A DNA stretch of 64,000 nt from Lamellibrachia columna (lineage: Eukaryota > Annelida > Polychaeta > Sabellida > Siboglinidae), in assembly GCA_963662155.1 (NCBI GenBank), contig OY759265.1, forward strand, positions 44,002,406 through 44,066,405, in the 5' to 3' direction. Positions within the stretch are counted from its first letter, which is position 1, and every line of letters starts with the position of its first letter. Below are positions 11,701 to 22,573 of the stretch, piece after piece. The position numbers and the translations under genes were made by a program. The notes under the pieces were generated by a model that saw nothing but the letters and a program-made list of their open reading frames with translations, did no database searches and was not told where the DNA came from.

Positions 11701-14222
11701 TTTCAGGAGCAGCAGCGCTTCTCCAGAATAGCTTAACATATAAATTACAAGTCTACGTTTGATTTTAGTTTATTTCATATACAATAAAAACAATACAAAC
11801 TTCAAATATACATACGTATACAGTGAAATCTTCACCAAGACAAAATCATTCATTGCTGGTTATGCTTATTAAATAATGAATTGTGAATGTTTTTCTTAGT
11901 TTTTTAGGGTTTACATCAATTTTAATTGTATCCACATTGATATTTATTGTTTAATATGTTATTGTGAAACCTGAAAACCAATTAATCTCTGCTGTCATTG
12001 TCTATTTGCGTTTAATTAAACAGAGCATGGTTTTCACCAAGCAATTGCCTTAAAAAATCGAACCCCATTTGTTTAGCATAACAACTTATAATGGTAAAGG
12101 TAAGTTCTTATATAGCGTGGTATCCAGTCCATAGGACTGCTCAAAGTGCTTTACACTTCACCCCCTGGCAGACCTATTCATTCCAAGGCCATTTCAACTT
12201 CTCTGGGAAGCTTTCAGCAACGCTGCAATTACTGCGTGAAGACTATTCATTCACACAGCCACCAGTGTCTGTATTGCCAGGTACTCATTTATACAGCTGA
12301 GTGAACTGTGGCAATGTGGGGTGATCAAACAGCCAAAGGTTCAAAGCGACCGCAGTGGGATTTGAAACCAGGTTATCTCAATTGAGAGTCCGGCATTCTA
12401 ACCGGTATGCTATCGCGCCCCACATAAATGCTTAATTTTCCTAAGCATTTTATTATAATGCCTCGTCATATTGCAGGAATACATTCCAATTTTGTCTCTT
12501 AAGACAAAGTTAGTTTTGCATAAAACACGTGAATGATTGTTATCAATGTCTCTGCTTGCAGAACGAATCAGAGATTGTACCATTTCCAAACAAGGAGCTG
12601 GAGTTTTGTCTGCCGCAGAATGATTTCAGTGGTATCGCAGAGCAGGAGTTTCCACGCATCGCCTACTTGGCGCCGCCATTCGACATCAAAGACACAAAGG
12701 AAACCTCCAGAGAGGGTAGGTTTGGGATAGTCCAATCTGTCCAGACACTGACAGAATTGTATACCTATTTCCCATATAAAAAATCTATGCAACAATCAGA
12801 TCAGCAAGGCTGGGTTTCTTCTGGCAGAAACATGTTTTTTCTGAGGTGTTGAAAGAAACCAGTTTTTCTGCTTGAAGAAAACAGGACAAAATTCTGTTTC
12901 ATCTGGGATAATGAAAGAAACTGGCTAAAACTGGAATAAACCATGTAAACGGATGGCATTTGTATCATCTATTTTTAACAACCATGACTACTACACAGAG
13001 TTACAAAATAACTCTCGTTTCACAACAGCTAGATGTTTTACCTGTGTTTGTGCATGTGTGTGTTTGTGCGTGTGTTTGTGCGTGCGTGCGTGCGTGCGTG
13101 TGTGTGTGTAAAAAAAATCACAGAAAAACTCGCATGTTGGTCTGTGGGATATACTAAAATAGGGTTTGAAAGAAATGCGTCTTCAGAGAGGACTTGAAAT
13201 GTGCTCATCAATCCATGTTCTGTGATCATTTTATGCAGCGCTAGTTATGCCATAACCTGCTCAAATTCAATATGTATTTATTCACCTCTTGCTTTGTTGT
13301 ACCAATGCCAATCTTTTATCATGGACTCCGAGCTTGTACTACGAGTAGCACTGCTTCCGTCTCGGAACTTTGATGCTGATTATTACTGGGTAAATACATG
13401 TTATTCTATCGTGTCACCGCGGTGTTACGGTGCAACTTCCTGGAAGTTCGAGGGAATGTTATTGCGGTTGGTGATAACTGCCAGTACAATAAACGTAAAA
13501 TATATGCTAATGATGCTAAGAGTTGGCACAAACATCCTAGCATGCAATGGGCATATATCAGATTTATGATGTGGATTTGTATGATAGTGTTTGAAAGGAC
13601 AATTGTCTGTCTGCCAGTGCTGAGTAGCAGAGGATTTATGGATTTATTGTCTTGCTGGCACAGAAGCTGCATTATAATGTCATGGATGGATATTTGTGTA
13701 TGGCCTCAGTTGATGGTCATGCCAAGTTGTAATTAATTGATTGCAGCATGGCATTCAACGGCTTTATGGTCTGTGTATTTGTTCAAAAAAAATTTGCTCG
13801 TTGTAAAGCATATTGTTGTGTTTTTTCAAGGGCTGTGGTTTTTATAATTCTGTTGGAAAGTATTTTCTTGAGATCTTTGGAGACAGTAAATGTTTTACTC
13901 ATTATAAGCACTCACGTTCTATTTGTTCACTCTCTTCAATCAGGCACCTTTAAAGTGCCACGTCAAATGTAGTTCTGTTTCTAATTAGTTTAGTGTTGCT
14001 AATGTTTGTATTTATCCTGTTTCAGGCTCAGGAAATTCAGAGAGAAGTTCTGGAAAAAGCAGACCATCAGCACTGGAGAAGGCTGCAGAACGGCTGGCAG
14101 AGCCGACAAAGGCAGATGAGTTGCCAAAGAGAGAACATCGCAAGAGAACACGACAGAACACGCAGAGTCCTGCGAGCACGTCAGACAGTCCAGCAACAAG
14201 CAAGCGGGCACGCCGCACATGA
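2252..14222 (+). CDS. MRGBP: MRG/MORF4L-binding protein (Eaf7 family), 4 exons
   Basis: Exons 2252-2333, 11353-11474, 12562-12715 and 14026-14222 join in frame with GT-AG borders into 184 residues (human protein about 204). The family bridges MRG15/MRGX to the NuA4/TIP60 histone acetyltransferase complex in the nucleus. The N-terminal part reads SLWNVDMEVSLFHAM then HKPVG, followed by VNRHFHMMCIHEKL, a stretch with ISAKQIWQRLSAMFDLQAL, and NESEIVPFPNKELEF. These are the hallmark Eaf7/MRGBP blocks in the right order (residues about 8-90). The C-terminal part is lysine/arginine/serine-rich and ends SKRARRT, as in vertebrates. The acidic segment of vertebrate MRGBP is shortened. The start codon is the first ATG in exon 1. 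Intron 1 is about 9 kb and full of mobile elements. Identification is by remembered family sequence, not by a search. Confidence 0.94.
3339..3794. repeat. 41-bp minisatellite, about 11 copies, in MRGBP intron 1
   Basis: Unit beginning AATGTCAGGTGTGTCCTGTG and continuing with CACAGTAGATGTATCCCCAC. Most copies are near identical; the second and fifth differ by a few bases. No coding value. Confidence 0.95.
4476..5234. mobile_element. Non-autonomous hAT-like element with perfect 8-bp target duplication
   Basis: Begins CAGGGTTGTTTGATTTAAAT and ends CAACCCTG, so the terminal 8 bp are inverted. The target site ACAATGAG is present directly on both sides (4468-4475 and 5235-5242). An 8-bp duplication and a CAGGG-type terminus are typical of the hAT superfamily. 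The subterminal regions are rich in ATTTAAATCA motifs. There is no transposase frame. A shorter sibling lies at 9485-9818, and the two share the internal TTGTTTACAAGCATCGAGAT block. Confidence 0.85.
6430..7056. repeat. 46-bp satellite-like array, left part
   Basis: Degenerate tandem units of about 46 bp built on GTACATCAGAATATTATTAT followed by CTAGTACACATACAGTGGCA. The array is broken at about 6535-6655 by an unrelated dispersed repeat and continues at 8330-8636 on the other side of a hAT-like insertion. Confidence 0.85.
6530..6655. repeat. Dispersed repeat, copy shared with 10495-10615
   Basis: About 60 bp around CCATTAAGTTCGTCCAAATA and the following AGCGCAGTGTTTCGGGTCAT are virtually identical at both places. 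Similarity continues more loosely through a poly-T stretch to GTGACATGC. Class unknown. Confidence 0.75.
7058..8321. mobile_element. 1.26-kb non-autonomous hAT-like element rich in GGGCC
   Basis: The element starts TAGTGCCCTG and ends CAGGGCACTA, a perfect 10-bp inverted repeat. It is flanked by GTACGCAT (7049-7056) and CTACGCAT (8322-8329), an 8-bp duplication with one mismatch. One unpaired T (7057) lies between the left duplication and the terminus. About 130 bp at the left and 290 bp at the right end are packed with GGGCCGGGCC-type motifs in opposite orientation, a subterminal repeat structure common in hAT elements. The AT-rich centre has no transposase frame. It interrupts the 46-bp array. 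Confidence 0.82.
8330..8636. repeat. 46-bp satellite-like array, right part
   Basis: Continuation of the array at 6430-7056, with the same CAGAATATTATTAT and CTAGTACACATACAGTGGCA blocks. It resumes directly after the target duplication of the inserted element, which shows that the insertion came after array expansion. Confidence 0.85.
9180..9858. mobile_element. Partial TTAA-type palindromic element, itself interrupted
   Basis: Shares its body (GGCCAAAATATG, then TTGAGTTTAGAC, CATTTGGTGAG, AAGATGCTGTGTGTTCAAC and GGTTATGTTTTAGTAACT) with copies at 52330-52690, 58210-58822 and 62358-62938. Its right end is CTTTAA at 9854-9859. A 334-bp hAT-like element (9485-9818) has landed inside its right terminal repeat. 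No left terminal repeat is recognisable. Confidence 0.75.
9485..9818. mobile_element. Short non-autonomous hAT-like element nested in another element
   Basis: Starts CAGGGTTGTTTGATT and ends CAACCCTG. The flanking octamers GGTACACG and GGTACATG differ at one base. It is an internally shortened relative of the element at 4476-5234. Its removal would restore the reading ATAGGTACATGGCCCAAAACC seen in the sister copies of the host element. Confidence 0.82.
10495..10800. repeat. Dispersed repeat with GCTAGCTCACTTGGGCAA core
   Basis: Starts with the CCATTAAGTTCGTCC block shared with 6530-6655. It continues into a GCTAGCTCACTTGGGC...GGTGAAATCATCAG core that recurs inside 20660-20941, at 26190-26270 and at 30415-30500. 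The end, with TTCGCGATGGGCT, is shared with 30810-30830. Probably a mobile-element family; terminal repeats are unclear in this copy. Confidence 0.65.
12091..12422 (-). mobile_element. tRNA-derived SINE, minus strand
   Basis: Read on the minus strand, the first 75 bp look like a tRNA head: GGGGCGCGATAGCATACCGG resembles box A, and GGTTTCAAATCCC, about 45 bp on, resembles box B (GGTTCRANTCC). A conserved-looking body follows and then a tail ending in AGTGCTTT...TATAAGAAC. It is not a working tRNA: the acceptor stem cannot pair and there is no clear anticodon loop. It lies in MRGBP intron 2. Confidence 0.7.
13031..13110. repeat. GT/GCGT-rich microsatellite in MRGBP intron 3
   Basis: Imperfect run of TGTGTGTTTGTG units passing into (GCGT)n and (GT)n. 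The rest of this 1.3-kb intron holds nothing I recognise. Confidence 0.85.
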
Positions 14223-15075
14223 CACAAAGCCTGATGACCGTTGTATTGGCCAGAATAATGGTGGACATACAGAGCTGTAGTGAAACCCACTGTAAAGAAA
14301 CTGTGACACTTCGTCCAGAGAATGTTGTAAGTTTCCTGGAGAAGAGTTTAGCACTGCAGTCAAAATGTTTCTTACGGTATATATTTTCATCTGCACCTGA
14401 CCAGGTTGCTGCTTGCTCATGGGAGTTTCACCTTCAGAGACATTGTCGCAAAATGGAAGAAGGATTTCAGATGTCAGCACAATCCACATACTGATATTCA
14501 GTCATTGGTACATACATGACATCAGTTGTGGTTTTAATGATTATATATATTTTATTTGAAAGAGGTTGTTTGTTTTTTTCTAGGTATTCTGTACACTTTG
14601 CAAAACTCTTGAATGCCTTCAACATTTTGTTGGGGATGTCCTCCATATGTTTGGCATTGTGATTGATATTTTAAGTCTGACCAGTGAAGTTCTCATTGTT
14701 TAATATGGAGAGTGTTGCTTAAAAACTTGCCTGATGTGATTTATATTTCATAATTTCATGTCGATTAAAATGTAACAATATATTCAACTTTTTTCCCTGT
14801 CTGATTGTACAATAACAATGATTGTAGGCTGATTGATTATTAAACGATATATTATTTTATGTCATTATTCATACAGTATATAACTTGACCAAACATCTTA
14901 GAGTTCCTTGTATTGTATACCTGTTTAATGTAATCAATTTCTAAAGAGACACCTCAGCAGTAATTCTTACAAAGCAGTAATTATGTTTAACCAAGGGCAA
15001 CCCTGAAACAATGGATATGTTTGCCAAAGATTTGTTTACATTTTGAAAATAAATTCCTGTTAGCGTATTGTCATA
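14223..15075 (+). other. Probable MRGBP 3' UTR
   Basis: AT-rich sequence without coding potential follows the stop codon. The polyadenylation hexamer AATAAA at 15048-15053 is the clearest candidate, giving a 3' UTR of about 850 nt. Confidence 0.6.
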
Positions 15076-15079
15076 TGGT

Positions 15080-17090
15080 AATTCATCAAGTTCATGATAC
15101 TTAGTTAATAATAATTATTATACCACATATTATACCTCATTGAATTGTGGTGCAGCAACTACATAATTGGGGGAAAATACCACACACTAGAATCTCAACT
15201 TTAAAAAATAGTGTCTTCCACCAAGGCGTTGTACATCCACTGCAGCACACAGCCCTCTGCTAAACATTCCCACCTCTCCCTGTCTTGCTTCTCTTGTCTA
15301 AGTACAAGTATTTGGAAAAATGTGGCATTGGTAAGTCGGACTCGTAGGCATTGTTCATTTTCAAGTAATTTGTTTTGTTTACCGTTACTGTTAAATTAAA
15401 TTACACGACTCAAGCTGCATGTGTTTTGCCACCTGTTGCCACCTGTCTTCTCACACAGACGTTCACGGACGCGACATTCATCTGTATTTAATAACGATGC
15501 ATTTCCTAGTAGGACAGTGACACGAACAATTCTATTATGATGTCTGTAGTTATATTTATAAGACTCATTAGTCGCTATGCCGTCTGTGCTAATAACTAAG
15601 TTTTCTTGACACCACAATCAATAGTGATGTTGATTATTATGTCATTACATCAACTACAGATGGTCATTCCACTGACGGGCCTTGTGATTACTCAATAGAC
15701 CAATCCTGGATGTGCAGCTGCATGAACAAAACATGCAGCAGTTATGGTTTATCCTACGAAGGTGGTGCACCCAAGCTTTTGTCAATGTTTCTCTGTCTTT
15801 TCTGATCATTCTTACATTTGCAACACTGATGTCTGTTTCCGTGTTGGTTTTACTGGGCCCTGCATTCATTTGTACATCTTGTCACACGACTCGCAGCAAA
15901 AGTTTTAGCAATGTAGGCCTAGCATAAGATAGGGAGATGACGTTTATAAAGGTTCCGCCACAATTCATTTTGCCGGACACGAATCAGGTTCGTTCGTTAA
16001 TATGTACCGGCGTGCTTAAAAGCAGTTCTACTGGGGTTTGCAGCTGCATTAATTTGTGTGTCGCCTAAAGCGACGCGTAGTAGTAAAGCAAAGCTGCATG
16101 GTTAACTGTTGCACTGCATTGTTCTAGGTCTTTATGATGGTGGGATTATCAGCTAACCCCTTATGAACATATACAATCGTATTGTATGATAAATACCATG
16201 GTGTTTTGAAACAGGTAAACCATGGTAAAATGCCATGATATACCATGGAAATCAAGGTATACAATGGTGTTTTGAAAAATGGAAACACTGCATGGTCAAA
16301 TACCATGGTGTTTTGAAACCGGTAATTAAACTATGGTATACCATACATTTACCATACATAATATATTTTTAAAATGGCCTACCGTAGTTTACCATGTAAT
16401 GTCATGGTATGCCATGGCTTACCATGTAATATAACGAAATACCATGGTATGACCATAGCTTACCATGTAATATAACGAAATACCATGTTACGTAATTCCA
16501 TGGTATATTTTCGTAATGGAATTGTTAAAATCACAGAAATAATTTAATTTGGTTGTTAGATCTGGTAACTTGCGAAAGTGTGAATAGCGTTTTGTTAGTA
16601 GTATATATAGATGTACCACTTGAGCCCGTTTTAATCAAATTTTGACCAGATTCGGTCAAAAATAATTTAATAGTTTGTCGGATGATTTCACAAAAACTAA
16701 ATTATTAGGTTGTACAAACGAGCTAGGATGTCATAATAGATTCGAAATAGGTGATATTTTCGAGAATTGATTCTGAAACGAGACTAGCGAAAAAATCGTG
16801 TTGAGGGAGGCCTTTACGCTGTGTGCCCGAGCCAATAGTGGCTCCACGTGGTGGGACAGACATCAACCAAAGCGGACGGTTTGAACATTTAAAGTTTTGC
16901 CATGGCATTATTCTGCTATATTGTTTTGTATTCTGGTGCTTTGAACGCTTGTGCTTTTCCTACAACGTAATTCTCATTGAAAAGGAACATCGTAAAAAAT
17001 ATGCGTGGTCACACTGAACAATGTCCCGTATTTCGTGCGTTTGCTGGAATGATTTCGTATGGTCGGCAGATGGCAGCACTGTCCTCGCAC
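15080..17090. other. MRGBP-PARPBP intergenic region
   Basis: Short open frames at 15211-15927 on both strands resemble no known protein. A palindrome-rich patch (16190-16510) is listed separately. A CTTGTACATCCRCTGCAG-like stretch near 15225 loosely matches one at 21495 and may be a worn repeat. I see no gene. Confidence 0.5.
16190..16510. repeat. Palindrome-rich CCATGG patch
   Basis: About 320 bp with more than a dozen TACCATGG/CCATGGTA or related half-sites, plus repeated GTGTTTTGAAAC and ACCATGTAATATAACGAAAT blocks. Many adjacent segments are self-complementary, so a single strand could fold into several hairpins. It resembles a foldback or palindromic MITE, but termini and target duplication are not visible. 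Confidence 0.6.
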
Positions 17091-17159
17091 CGGTCCGTCC
17101 ACCGATTGGCTTTCGGCGCGGAAGATTTAAACGTAGGAAGTCAACGTCGTTTCGAACTA
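17040..17159 (+). promoter_or_regulatory. Candidate PARPBP promoter and noncoding first exon
   Basis: A CpG-rich island in AT-rich surroundings contains an inverted CCAAT box (GATTGG at about 17103) next to TTTCGGCGCGG, which is close to an E2F-type site. It ends in GAACTAG|GTAAAT at 17159, a plausible splice donor. The first coding exon of PARPBP at 19850 begins directly after ATTCGGCAG, an acceptor-like sequence, so an upstream noncoding exon is expected. CCAAT plus E2F-like sites would suit an S-phase gene. This is inference; only RNA data can settle it. Confidence 0.45.
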
Positions 17160-17370
17160 GGTAAATATTTTTTTTTTAATTGTTCATATGTGTTACGTTT
17201 TATATTCCCTCTTTATACCAATCAAATAAGCAATCACGTTGATGCGAACTATTTCAAAAGGTAGTTGTACATACGCGGTAATACGTTAAGACGAAGCAAA
17301 ACAAGCAGATTCGGTTTGAATCTTTGTTTACAATTATATTTGACTTGTCTTGTCACTTGTGTCGTGGTAA

Positions 17371-17874
17371 ATGGTCGGGATGCCCCTTTCTTTGCCTGAA
17401 TGCACCAGTCGCAATGCACACCAACAGCCTGGTAGGAATGCACCCGCTTATGGTCGGAATGCCCCACTTTGCCTTTGGAGGTAACGAATTGTGATGCATA
17501 AATCATATATATATATAAAATCGAGGTTATATGTAATAAAAAATATTGTTGTTTTTATGAAACCCCTGGCCCTGCGTGACTTAAAATTCTTTCAAATGTT
17601 TACGTATATTCTCCTACATCTAAAGCATGTGTATGTGTTTGTTTATATATTTTAATCCAAGGCGTGTGTATGGATGATTTTATATGTAGTTTATTATTAT
17701 TTATATGTATATGGACTTCGTCTGAAATTTGGTCTGTATTTCGGTGGGTACGAACTAACTATTTGTTAGAATCAAGGACCATTTTAGTCTAATATACCTT
17801 CGTTTGTATATGAATGCATTCGAAATTTGACATTTTGTGCTCCGTTGTTGATTATCAACCATATGGTAGTGGGG

Positions 17875-17918
<44 letters not shown>

Positions 17919-19621
17919 CCGTAATAATTATTATATTTGTTGCATGTTAGTATTCATTCGTTCTTCACACGTAAAATAGAAGTCTGTAAAAGTATTAAAA
18001 CGATAGAACATTGCAGGCTTTTCATTGGAAGACTGTTGAAAGCTACACAAAAACTGGCTGAAAGAGGTTGTAATTAGAAATCAGGATGACGATTTTATTA
18101 ATTAACATATATACAAATATTAATTAATACATCAAGAAAGTATCTCGCACAATGGACATTCTTTGTACCTACAAAGAATTACCACTACAAATAAGACTGA
18201 AATAGGCCTATAACAATCTTGTCTGTATACTCTGTACTAACATAGTAACAATTTAAGGGAACTTTACTGAGCAGTCAAAGACAAAGCACCCATCACCTCA
18301 TTGATAATGAACGGCCCAATTGAATACTTGCTAATGTTTGCGGGCATGAACGGAGATGAAGGAAATCAAGAAGAAAGAACAGACGCTTGAAAGCACATGT
18401 AGCCTGAACCAATCTACACATACCTACATTGTAAAAGGGTCTCCAACAGGTGTGATATTCATAGTGTACACAAACTGTGATTCCACACAACACTGATTAT
18501 TCTTAGAGAAGTGGCTATTGATATAAAGTACTTTGTACAATTCCGTTATTCAAACAAAAATACCTGCTCAATGAAACAATACAAGAGTATCAATCCAATT
18601 ACTATGACCACAGCACAGTCCTAACACACACAAATCAAAGGACAAACAATGTGAAGTGAAGCCAGGAGTAGTGATGCCAATTAATATAGCCCCCAAATTG
18701 TCTTAATACACTCAAATCAAAACCAACCAACATAAAAGATCTGTTCAATAACACAATACAAGAGTAGGACGCCAATTACTATGACAACTCAAAGGAAAGT
18801 GTCATCATTTCAGGATAATGTAACAATTTCAGGGTAATATAAGTGCTGATAGGTGTATTATAATTATGGGGTACACTCTATAATGAATTTGTACACTTGT
18901 ATACGGAGATTAAAACGATTACCGTCAATAATCTCTAGAAAGTCAAAACGGAAACACCCACGAAACATTTTATGTCTTTATTAATTATATAATCATATTT
19001 TATTAATAATAATAATAATTTAATAATATATAATGTATATGTATATATATATATATATATATATAAAGCCTCCCTGATTTTTTTTAAAAATATTCATGTC
19101 TCTCCCAGAAAAGAATCATGCATATTCACCTTCAGTCCGTCAGCAGCATATACATATCTCCCCCCCGTCTTCCGATGTCCAATCCAACAGGACTCATAAA
19201 CAAATTTGAGTCTCCTGGATTTTGAAACTCAAAAGTTGGCAGGTATATATACACACATACAGACAAAATATACACACATGCAAACACACACACGCACCAA
19301 GCGCACCCCCTATGTGGAGCAAAGCACACACCCTTTGAAGATTATATGGAAATGTTTTTGGCACAAACTAATCCATTTAATATTTAGCAAAGCATTTTTC
19401 ACAACTATTTATGGAGTGAACACCCATTTATATGCCAAATGACTAATACATAATTTGGTTTGACAATATTAAAATAATTTGGTTTAACAATATTAAAATA
19501 ATTTGGTTTAACAATATTAAAATCAGTGGGGCATTCCGACCAATAGTAGTGCATTGTGAACAGGCCATTGGAGCATTGCAACTAGGTTTTGTGCATTCAG
19601 GCAGTGGGGCATTCTGACCAT
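17371..19621. mobile_element. 2.25-kb element bounded by 100-bp inverted repeats
   Basis: The left end (17371-17469) and right end (19524-19621) are inverted copies. Both begin, reading inward, ATGGTCRGRATGCCCC, go on with GCCTGAATGCAC and a GCAATGC block, and close with GGTCGGAATGCCCCACT. Each terminal repeat is itself built from spaced AATGC/GCATT motifs. The interior has a TA microsatellite (17876-17916) and two related blocks at about 18560-18780 with ACACAATACAAGAG. A 24-bp triplicate (19446-19520) abuts the right repeat. No transposase is seen, and no clear target duplication. Confidence 0.7.
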
Positions 19622-19849
19622 CATTCTGTGTCATTGGTGGTGGACATTGCCATTGTCTTTTGTTTGTTTTAGATAAATGATGATGATTTGCTGGTGTATT
19701 AATCTTTTAACAAAAGCCTGTAGTTATGTACTGATACATTTTGTATTATCTTAATTAGAGTAACAACTGCTGAAAACTGAATGAATAAAACTAGACTCAA
19801 AGTAAAATAACTTCGAATTTCAACTTGTAACTACTCGTTTATTCGGCAG

Positions 19850-22497
19850 ATGGAGTCATACGAGGTCGGCCGCCTTTTCTTGCTGCGATGTGATGAAGAA
19901 GCACACGCAACCTTTCTTGTGAACAAACTGCAGACTACCTTCAAACAAGGTGGAGTTTATTGAAAAAAGCCGCTTTTGACTTTTGTCTAACCAAATGATG
20001 ATGGCCATTTTGATATAATTATTCGGTTATGGAATTTCCTTATTTTATTTGTTTTATAATGTTTTATAATGTTTTATAATGTATGCCAACCAGTGACAGT
20101 GTCAGTGAATTAGGCTATGAGCATAATTGTATATCAGATTAATCATATAATAATGAAGAATAAAGAAATACAATTTTATAATGTATTGTAGATGGTATGT
20201 AATTTTGAAATGGGTATAAATTTGTGGGTTGTGCAAAGATTACACATGAGCAGAGACTCAGAGTTCAATTTATATAGTTTTTTTATGTAGCTATCTAACT
20301 GCAGATTTAACATGCCTGATACTTGAAATTTGACCTTGTTATGTTGTGACCATTGAAAACCACGCTATAAATGTGACATGGTCACCATCGTAAAATAAAG
20401 CTTTTAGTTACTTGCTTGATGTGTTATTTTGATATTAGATGGCTTCACTACAGTGCTACTGGGCAGTGACAATACGGTCACTGGTGCAGTGTCCCTGGCT
20501 GAGTACTTCATACAGCTGTTCCGTCGTCACGGTCTGCACACAAACGACAGAGAGTTGGTGCTGTCTTCCGAGGAGCAGATGGTGGCAATGCAACTCTGTC
20601 TGGCAGAGAAAAACAAGAAGGTACAAGAATAGTTTATAACTTTTCAAAATACTACTTGTTTAAGAGGAGACACGCCAGGTGAAATAGCATCTTTTGAAAA
20701 TAGTTCTCAAAATGTGTTTCAATCGTATTCTAATAGCTTTGTATGTTTACTATTTATGAAGTTAAAGGTACTTTATTAATTACATTTTTTGCTAGTCTCA
20801 TTTCAAATGAATTTTGCAAAAAACAAACCTACCTAGTATCCACTGCACAATGCTAGCTCATTTGGGCAACTGTTGTATGTAGTTTTTGTGAAATCATCAG
20901 ACAAACTAAAAAATCCTATCAAGAAGCTAAGTCTCCCTTAACATGTTTAAATCTGTTCCTTCTCTAACTTGCTTACGAACAGTGTTTCCGGATCAGTTGT
21001 TGAAGACAGTTTGGTTCTGTGGTAACTGTAAGTAGTTTGTTTAATTTAGTATTTCATTGAAGATTAGGTACACATTTTCTAGATGTTCCTGAATGCACTG
21101 ATGTGGCAGTGGCATCTAGCAAAGTGAGATTGAATACAGCCAATGTGTCAGAAAATTGTATGGGTGAAGAGTACATATATCTAGATGAATATCTGATATT
21201 TGGGTGGAAGTTTACTTGTATATCTAGATGAATATCTGATATCTGGATGGAAGATTACTACAAACATCTACTTTAGACCTCTTAATTGATCTGTTTATGC
21301 TATTGGCACATTTTTAGGAACATCTTTTGAACTGTAGTTGCAATTTGGCTGGTATAAACAAAACGTCTCACTTGTTGTTAGTGGCACCATAGATACATTA
21401 GCTGGCCAAGATGTTGGGATTTTGGTAAGGGTAATACTAACTCAACATAGGACAAGAAACACTGGATACAAATAATGACTATTTCACCTAAACCTTGTAC
21501 ATCCGCTGCAGGATGTCGCCCTCCACTAAAACTTTCCATCTTAAACCACCTGTCTTTGGTTATCTTGTCCATATTGTTCATGCATAGTTGGTGTTGTCAT
21601 TATGTCACTGCCCATGTCCACTTTGTTTTCATGACATGTTTTATTAAATCTCATCTCTTACTTTTCTTCTTTTGATGGCATTTTGTGGGATGTCAGTATT
21701 ACTAATTACTAAACACGCTTTCAGGAAACAGGTGACTTTGATGTTGAAGTGAGTCGTGTGGTGGAGGTGAACGCACGCCTCATGGCAGCCAGACTGTCTG
21801 GTCAAGCACTGGACAGTGGGTTTGACCAGCAAGTGACCGCAGAGTACACACAGTTCTTGAAGAGTACCAATATGGTGGATCTGGTTGATGTTCTCTTGCG
21901 TGTGAAAGATGAGTGCGTGAGGAACTCAGAGTTGAAGCAGGAAATAAACAAGACACAGTTTTACCTGGTGTCACGATGTGCTGACACTGTTGAGGTAAAA
22001 AAAAATTTTTTTGTTAAATTTTGCTTACCAAATTGATTGATTAATGTTCTATGTGTTGCACTGTTAACACAATCACTGATTACTATAATGTTTTGTTAAT
22101 AATGTTAAACCCAAGTGTTCTTATGTTTTGTTCTTACAAAGCCATTGCTCTGAAGCCATATGTCAAACATTACAACCAGCAATGTGCACCTCTATGGAAC
22201 ATGTTACTTAATCATATTAAAAGTTGTCCAGTTTTAAATGTCGCCTAAACACTAATTTCTTTCGAACCACATTTAGGCATATCTTCCAGATAAACTCTAC
22301 TCACTGAAATTTAATAATAACTATTTTTCTGTAATCTTATTCATATTATCATAGGTATATAGTACTTATTACTATAAATCTAATCTGTGATATTATTCAA
22401 CAGTATTTTAAACACATATTATTATTATACTGCTATATAATTATTGTGCTATGTAATTTTCAAATAATTATTATTACTAGTAGTATTTTAATATCTG

Positions 22498-22573
<76 letters not shown>

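Noticed and set aside
12345..12422. A minus-strand tRNA gene
   Set aside because: Box A and box B are present but the acceptor stem and anticodon arm do not fold; it is the head of a SINE.
13201..13736. Overlapping 112- and 122-codon frames in MRGBP intron 3
   Set aside because: No recognisable motifs, random-looking composition, and between two exons that splice in frame without it.
15211..15927. Possible gene between MRGBP and PARPBP with a hydrophobic frame at 15712-15927
   Set aside because: Short, no family resemblance, no flanking exons in phase.
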